DNA from: Pseudomonadota bacterium
Lineage (GTDB): Bacteria; Pseudomonadota; Gammaproteobacteria; Burkholderiales; Casimicrobiaceae
Length of the DNA stretch: 12,133 nt
Assembly (NCBI GenBank): GCA_022709775.1
Contig: JAKLIE010000008.1
Span: 1-12,133 of the forward strand
Direction of reading: 5' to 3'
Each line of letters opens with the position of its first letter. Position 1 is the first letter of the stretch. The notes under the pieces were generated by a model that made no database searches, was not told the DNA's origin, and saw nothing but the letters and a program-made list of their open reading frames with translations. The translations under genes and the position numbers were made by a program. Positions 8,566-12,133 of this stretch are shown here, one piece after another.

Positions 8566-9375
8566 ATGGCCACCCACGACCCGCTCGCCGCCGAGGGACC
8601 CGCGCGCCGCACGCCCGGCGAGGTCCTGATCGAGGTCGACCACCTGTACGCGGGCTACGACGGCACGGCGATCCTCGACGACGTCTCGTTCGACATCCGC
8701 GCCGGCGAGGTGTTCGGCATCCTCGGCGGCTCGGGCGGTGGCAAGAGCACGATCCTGAAGCACATGATCGGGCTGGTGCCGCCGGTGTCCGGCCACGTCC
8801 GCTTCGCCGGCGAGGACATCGTGGGCGCCGACGGGGCGGAGCTCGAGCGCATCCGGCGCCGCTTCGGCGTCATGTATCAGTCGGGCGCGCTGTTCGGCTC
8901 GATGACGCTGCTCGAGAACGTGCGCCTGCCGATCGAGGTCTACTCGGGCCTGCCGGGCGACGCGATGAACCTGATCGCGCGCATGAAGCTAGCGCTCGTC
9001 GGCCTCGACGCGTTCACGGGCCACCTTCCTTCCGAGATCTCCGGCGGCATGCAGAAGCGCGCCGGCATCGCTCGCGCCATGGCGCTCGACCCGTCGATCC
9101 TGTTCCTCGACGAGCCGTCCTCGGGTCTCGACCCGATCACGTCGGCGACGCTCGACGCGACGGTGCGCCGGCTCGCCGAGAGCCTCGGCGTCACGTTCGT
9201 CATCGTCACGCACGACCTGCCTTCCGTCTTCGCGTCGATCGACCGCGTCGTGCTGCTCGACAAGAAGGCGCGCGGCATCATCGCCGAGGGCGATCCCCGG
9301 GAGCTCCGCGACTCGTCTCCCGACCCGCGCGTCCGCGCGTTCTTCCGGCGCGAGGCCGAGAAGGCGGCCGCCTGA
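8566..9375 (+). CDS. MlaF-family ABC transporter ATP-binding protein
   Basis: Cytoplasmic ATPase (269 aa) that powers the MCE transporter. Motifs in order are: Walker A GGSGGGKST near 54-62; the Q-loop in MYQSGALFGSMTLLENV near 103-119, characteristic of the MlaF/Mkl group; ABC signature ISGGMQKRAGIARAM near 158-172; Walker B ILFLDEPSSGLDP near 179-191; and the H-loop VTHDLPS near 215-221. The C-terminal DPRVRAFFRRE tail is also typical of MlaF. The product is complete and catalytically intact as read. It follows the permease by 16 nt and precedes the MCE gene by 20 nt. Confidence 0.96.
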   Translation: MATHDPLAAEGPARRTPGEVLIEVDHLYAGYDGTAILDDVSFDIRAGEVFGILGGSGGGKSTILKHMIGLVPPVSGHVRFAGEDIVGADGAELERIRRRFGVMYQSGALFGSMTLLENVRLPIEVYSGLPGDAMNLIARMKLALVGLDAFTGHLPSEISGGMQKRAGIARAMALDPSILFLDEPSSGLDPITSATLDATVRRLAESLGVTFVIVTHDLPSVFASIDRVVLLDKKARGIIAEGDPRELRDSSPDPRVRAFFRREAEKAAA

Positions 9376-9404
9376 CCGATGAGCCTGCCCGACCGATGAG
9401 CCAG
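9371..9404 (+). repeat. 17-bp tandem duplication at the MlaF-like/MCE gene junction, duplicating the start codon
   Basis: CCTGACCGATGAGCC (9371-9385) and CCCGACCGATGAGCC (9388-9402) match at 14 of 15 bases with a 17-nt period. Each copy holds an ATGAGC, so the MCE start region is present twice. The first ATG (9379) is out of frame with the gene and reads MSLPDR then stop. That stop (TGA 9397-9399) overlaps the real ATG at 9396. Confidence 0.85.
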
Positions 9405-10460
9405 AAAGCCAACTACTTCAAGCTCGGCCTCTTCGTGATCGGCGCGCTCGTCGCCGGCATCGTGGTGATCCTCGTCATCGGCTCCGGCCGGTGGTTCGAG
9501 CGCAAGTCCACGATCGAGTCCTACTTCAACGAGTCGGTGCAGGGTCTCGACATCGGGTCGAAGCTCAAGTACCGCGGCGTCGTGATCGGCGAGGTGACGA
9601 AGATCAGCTTCACCTACGTCGTCTACCAGCAGGACCTGCCGATGGTGCAGCGCGCGCGCTTCGTCCTGGTCGAGTCGCAGATCAATCCCCGACTCGTGGG
9701 CGGCCGCGCGGCCACCGGCGACCTCACGACTCCCGAAGGGGCGAAAGCCGAGGTCGAGCGGGGGCTGCGCATCCGGCTGACGCCGCAGGGCATCACCGGC
9801 ACGAGCTTCCTCGAGCTCGACTACGTCGACCCGCCGCCCCCGATGCTGCCGATCGCGTGGACGCCGAACAACGTCTACATCCCGAGCACGCCGTCGACGG
9901 TCTCGCAGTTCGTGAACGCGGCGTCCGACATCATCGACCGGCTGCACCGGCTCGACATCGAGGGCACGCTCGCGAACCTCAACAAGCTGATGACGACGAC
10001 CAACGACCGGCTCGCCGCGATCGACGCGAAGGGTCTGTCGGACCGGGCGACCCGGACGCTCGACCGGATCGACACGACGCTCGCGGGCATCGACGCGAAG
10101 AAGCTGACCGGCGAAGGCACCGCGCTCCTCGCCGAGCTTCGGGAGACCAACGCCGAGCTGAAGTCGATGATCGCGAATCCGGCGTGGCAGAAGCTGCCCG
10201 AGGACGCGTCCGCCGCCGCCGCGAAGCTCAGGGACCTCGTGTCGGACCCGAAGCTCGGCCAGACGATCGCGCGCATGGAGCGATCCCTCTCGCGCGTCGA
10301 CCGCATCCTCGGCGGCGGCGAGCAGGACCTCGCGTCGACGATCTCCAACCTGCGCCAGATCACCGACAACCTGCGCGACCTCTCCGAGGACGCGAAGCGC
10401 TACCCGTCGAACCTCCTGTTCGGCGAGCCGCCGAAACCGCTGCCGAGCCGCCAGCCATGA
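9396..10460 (+). CDS. MlaD/MCE-family substrate-binding protein, inner-membrane anchored
   Basis: Periplasmic component (354 aa) of the lipid transporter. It is anchored by one N-terminal membrane helix (YFKLGLFVIGALVAGIVVIL, residues 5-24) and is expected to form a hexameric ring above the permease. The MCE domain is about residues 36-145, with VQGLDIGSKLKYRGVVIGEV and GLRIRLTPQGITGTSFLELDY as signatures. From about 170 a long helical tether follows. It contains two copies of LA-x-IDAK at 206-212 and 229-235, 23 residues apart. The C-terminus has YPSNLLFGEPPKP, an ending common in MCE proteins paired with a PqiC-type lipoprotein. The start at 9396 is chosen because KANYFKLGLFV begins directly after it. 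It lacks a Shine-Dalgarno and is preceded by a mini-ORF whose stop overlaps the ATG. Its stop overlaps the next start as ATGA. Confidence 0.95.
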   Translation: MSQKANYFKLGLFVIGALVAGIVVILVIGSGRWFERKSTIESYFNESVQGLDIGSKLKYRGVVIGEVTKISFTYVVYQQDLPMVQRARFVLVESQINPRLVGGRAATGDLTTPEGAKAEVERGLRIRLTPQGITGTSFLELDYVDPPPPMLPIAWTPNNVYIPSTPSTVSQFVNAASDIIDRLHRLDIEGTLANLNKLMTTTNDRLAAIDAKGLSDRATRTLDRIDTTLAGIDAKKLTGEGTALLAELRETNAELKSMIANPAWQKLPEDASAAAAKLRDLVSDPKLGQTIARMERSLSRVDRILGGGEQDLASTISNLRQITDNLRDLSEDAKRYPSNLLFGEPPKPLPSRQP

Positions 10461-11062
10461 ACCGACCCCTCGCTTCCGCGTTCCTCGTCGCCGCGGCCGC
10501 GGCGACGCTCGGTGCGTGCTCGATCACGCGTCCGACGCCGGTCAAGGAGATGTACCTGCTCGAGCCGCCCCCCGCGCAGGCGCTCCGGCAGACGAACCCC
10601 CTCTCCGCGCGAATCGGCACGGTGACGGTTGCCGCGCCCTACCGCGACCGCACGTTCGTCGTGCGCGAAGCCGACCTCAGGTTCGAGAACGACTACTACC
10701 ACGAGTACGTCGTCGCGCCCGCGCCGATGATCGCCGAGGCGATCGCACGCGCGCTCGCGCAGTCGAAGGCGTTCTCGAAGGTGATTCCTCCCGGCGCGCC
10801 GGCCGAGGCCGACCTCACGGTCGACGCGTTCGTCGACTCGCTGTTCGCGGACAACCGCGACCCGAAGGCGCCGGCCGCGGAGCTCGCGATCACGTTCTAC
10901 GTGTCGCGCCCCGATCGCTCGGCCGTGCCGCTGTGGACGAAGGAGTACCGCCGTCGCACGCCGCTCACCGCCGTGAGCGCCGCGAGCTACGCGGCCGCGC
11001 AGAGCGCGGCGCTGGGCGAGATCCTCGCGGAATTCGCTCGCGACGTCGCCGCGGTCAGGTAG
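10457..11062 (+). CDS. ABC-type transport auxiliary lipoprotein (PqiC/DUF330-like)
   Basis: Lipoprotein of 201 aa, probably outer-membrane tethered, acting with the MCE protein. The signal sequence ASAFLVAAAAATLGAC ends in a lipobox (LGAC) with the lipidated Cys at residue 21. The following Ser argues against retention in the inner membrane by the +2 Asp rule. The mature part has the family pattern: EMYLLEPPPA, then RIGTVTVAAPYRDRTFVVREADLRFENDYYHEYVVAPAPMIAEAIARAL, then DLTVDAFVDSLFADN, LAITFYVSRP and WTKEYRRRTPL. In PqiABC-like systems this lipoprotein family caps or docks the MCE tunnel at the outer membrane. Here it occupies the last position of the operon where mla systems have mlaC. Translation is coupled to the MCE gene by an ATGA overlap. 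Confidence 0.9.
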   Translation: MNRPLASAFLVAAAAATLGACSITRPTPVKEMYLLEPPPAQALRQTNPLSARIGTVTVAAPYRDRTFVVREADLRFENDYYHEYVVAPAPMIAEAIARALAQSKAFSKVIPPGAPAEADLTVDAFVDSLFADNRDPKAPAAELAITFYVSRPDRSAVPLWTKEYRRRTPLTAVSAASYAAAQSAALGEILAEFARDVAAVR

Positions 11063-11087
11063 GCGGCGGCGGGAGCACGGAACCGTA
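11063..11087. other. Convergent 25-nt spacer without a visible terminator
   Basis: Only 25 nt separate the stop codons of the auxiliary lipoprotein gene and the NodT-family gene. I see no stem of more than about 3 bp and no T-run on either strand. Termination is either factor-dependent or lies inside the opposing gene. Confidence 0.5.
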
Positions 11088-12133
11088 TCAGAAGAGCGGC
11101 GGGCGCGGATTCGGGTCGTCGATCGCCGGCGGACGCGGCGTCGCGGGCGTGAGCGCGGCGGCGACGTCGACCCAGCCGCCTCCCATCGCCTTGTAGATGC
11201 TTACCGACGTGCCGAGCGTCGTCGCGCGGTAGGCGACGAGGTTGAGCTCGGCCGGGAACAGCGCCTGCTCCGCCTGCAGCACGGTCGAGTACGGCGCGTA
11301 GCCGCCGTCGAACTGCAGGCGCGCGAGCCGCGTGTAGTCGGTCAGCGCCGCCACGAGACGCTGCTGCGCGGCGACCTGCTCCTGTCCCTTGGCGTTCGCG
11401 ACGAGCGCGTTCTCGACGTCGGCGAAAGCGTTCTGGATCGAGAGCCGGTAGTTCTGGATCGCCGCCGCCTGCGCCGCCTCCGCCTGCGCCACCTGGCCGC
11501 TCACCGCGCCGAACGTGAAGATCGGGCCGACGAGCTGGCCGGCGTAGCTCCAGACCCGCGCGGGACCCTTGAACAGGTCCGAGAGATCCGGGCTCGCGCT
11601 TCCGAGCGCGCCGGTGAGCGAGATCGTCGGGAAGTAGAGCGCCTTGGCGGCGCCGATCTGCGCGTTGGCGGCGGCGAGCGATTGCTCGGCCTGCGCGACG
11701 TCGGGCCGCCGCTCGAGCAGCGCCGACGGAAGTCCGGCCGGAACCGCAGGCGCGACGAGCGCGTCGATCGGCTTGCCGCGGGCGATCGGGCCGGGATTGC
11801 GGCCGAGCAGGATCGACAGCGCGTTCTCGACCTGCGCGATCTGCGACTCGATCTGCGGGATCTGAGCCGCCGCGGTCTCGTACTGCGACTGCGCCTGCGC
11901 GACGTTCATCTGCGACACCTGGCCGTACTTGAACTGCAGCGTGAACAGCCTGACGGACTCGGCGTACGCGCCCAGCGTCTTCCTCGCGACGACGAGCTGC
12001 GCATCGAGGCCGCGAAGCTGCAGGTAGTTGCCCGCCACCGACGCGACCAGCGAGAGGATCACGCCGCGGCGCGCCTCGTCGGTGGCGAGCAGGTTGGCGC
12101 GCGCGGCCTCGCTCTGCCGGCGGATGCGGCCCC
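11088..12133 (-). CDS. RND-type efflux outer-membrane channel, NodT/OprM family (N-terminus beyond window)
   Basis: Outer-membrane factor that forms the TolC-like exit duct of a tripartite efflux pump. The visible 347 residues run from the right edge to a TGA at 11088-11090. NodT proteins are about 470-500 aa, so the signal sequence, lipobox and first part are outside. The reading frame is open to the edge (GRIRRQSEAARANLLATDEARRG, typical of the family). Recognisable segments are LVASVAGNYLQLRGLD, LFTLQFKYGQVSQMNVAQAQSQ, VENALSILLGRNPG, ERRPDVAQAEQSLAAANAQIG, AKALYFPTISLTGALG, and LQFDGGYAPYSTVLQAEQALF, covering the end of the first and the whole second OEP repeat. RND pump and adaptor genes are expected further right. 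It faces the lipid-transport operon tail to tail, with 25 nt between stops. Confidence 0.93.
   Translation of the reverse strand, partial: GRIRRQSEAARANLLATDEARRGVILSLVASVAGNYLQLRGLDAQLVVARKTLGAYAESVRLFTLQFKYGQVSQMNVAQAQSQYETAAAQIPQIESQIAQVENALSILLGRNPGPIARGKPIDALVAPAVPAGLPSALLERRPDVAQAEQSLAAANAQIGAAKALYFPTISLTGALGSASPDLSDLFKGPARVWSYAGQLVGPIFTFGAVSGQVAQAEAAQAAAIQNYRLSIQNAFADVENALVANAKGQEQVAAQQRLVAALTDYTRLARLQFDGGYAPYSTVLQAEQALFPAELNLVAYRATTLGTSVSIYKAMGGGWVDVAAALTPATPRPPAIDDPNPRPPLF

Noticed and set aside
12060..12062. GTG at 12062 as the start of the NodT-family channel gene
   Set aside because: The frame stays open to the window edge and the upstream residues (GRIRRQSEAARANLLATDEARRG) match the family, so the gene continues beyond the window.

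Overview
The window is about 12 kb of very GC-rich bacterial chromosome, densely packed with genes whose codons end mostly in G or C. Gene families, spacing and promoter style (TACAAT and TAAACT -10 boxes, weak or absent Shine-Dalgarno sequences, many ATGA stop/start overlaps) suggest a Gram-negative proteobacterium, most likely Betaproteobacteria/Burkholderiales-like. That placement is inference from gene content. I see no insertion sequence, phage gene, CRISPR array, tRNA or rRNA, and base and codon use look uniform throughout.

Left part (1-3939): a purine-catabolism locus. On the minus strand lie xdhA (2Fe-2S/FAD subunit of xanthine dehydrogenase) and xdhB (molybdopterin subunit, cut by the left window edge), separated by 5 nt. 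Diverging from them on the plus strand is a GntR/FCD-family regulator. The 287-nt divergent spacer holds a perfect 16-bp palindrome (ATCGTGTATACACGAT) that overlaps a plausible promoter, plus two related CGTGCAT elements. This looks like a self-contained regulator/operator/target unit.

Middle (3940-5911): a lone plus-strand gene for a protein with about nine TPR repeats followed by a GT-B glycosyltransferase-like domain, preceded by a TACAAT -10 box.

Right part (6085-11062): six tightly spaced plus-strand genes, probably one operon. They encode a periplasmic family-3 solute-binding protein, a small exported protein resembling a SlyB-type envelope protein that has lost its glycine zipper, an MlaE-family permease with a fused N-terminal STAS domain, an MlaF-family ATPase, an MlaD/MCE protein, and a PqiC-type (DUF330) auxiliary lipoprotein. 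The last four form a phospholipid/hydrophobic-compound transporter bridging the inner membrane and periplasm. The lipoprotein occupies the place where canonical mla operons carry the MlaC shuttle. The junction in front of the MCE gene carries a 17-bp tandem duplication that duplicates the start codon and creates a 6-codon mini-ORF.

Right edge (11088-12133): facing the operon tail to tail, with only 25 nt between stop codons, is the C-terminal two thirds of a NodT/OprM-type outer-membrane efflux channel whose N-terminus lies beyond the window. Nothing here is clearly a wholly new system. The least ordinary features are the composition of the MCE operon, the zipper-less SlyB-like protein, the duplicated MCE start region and the palindromic operator.
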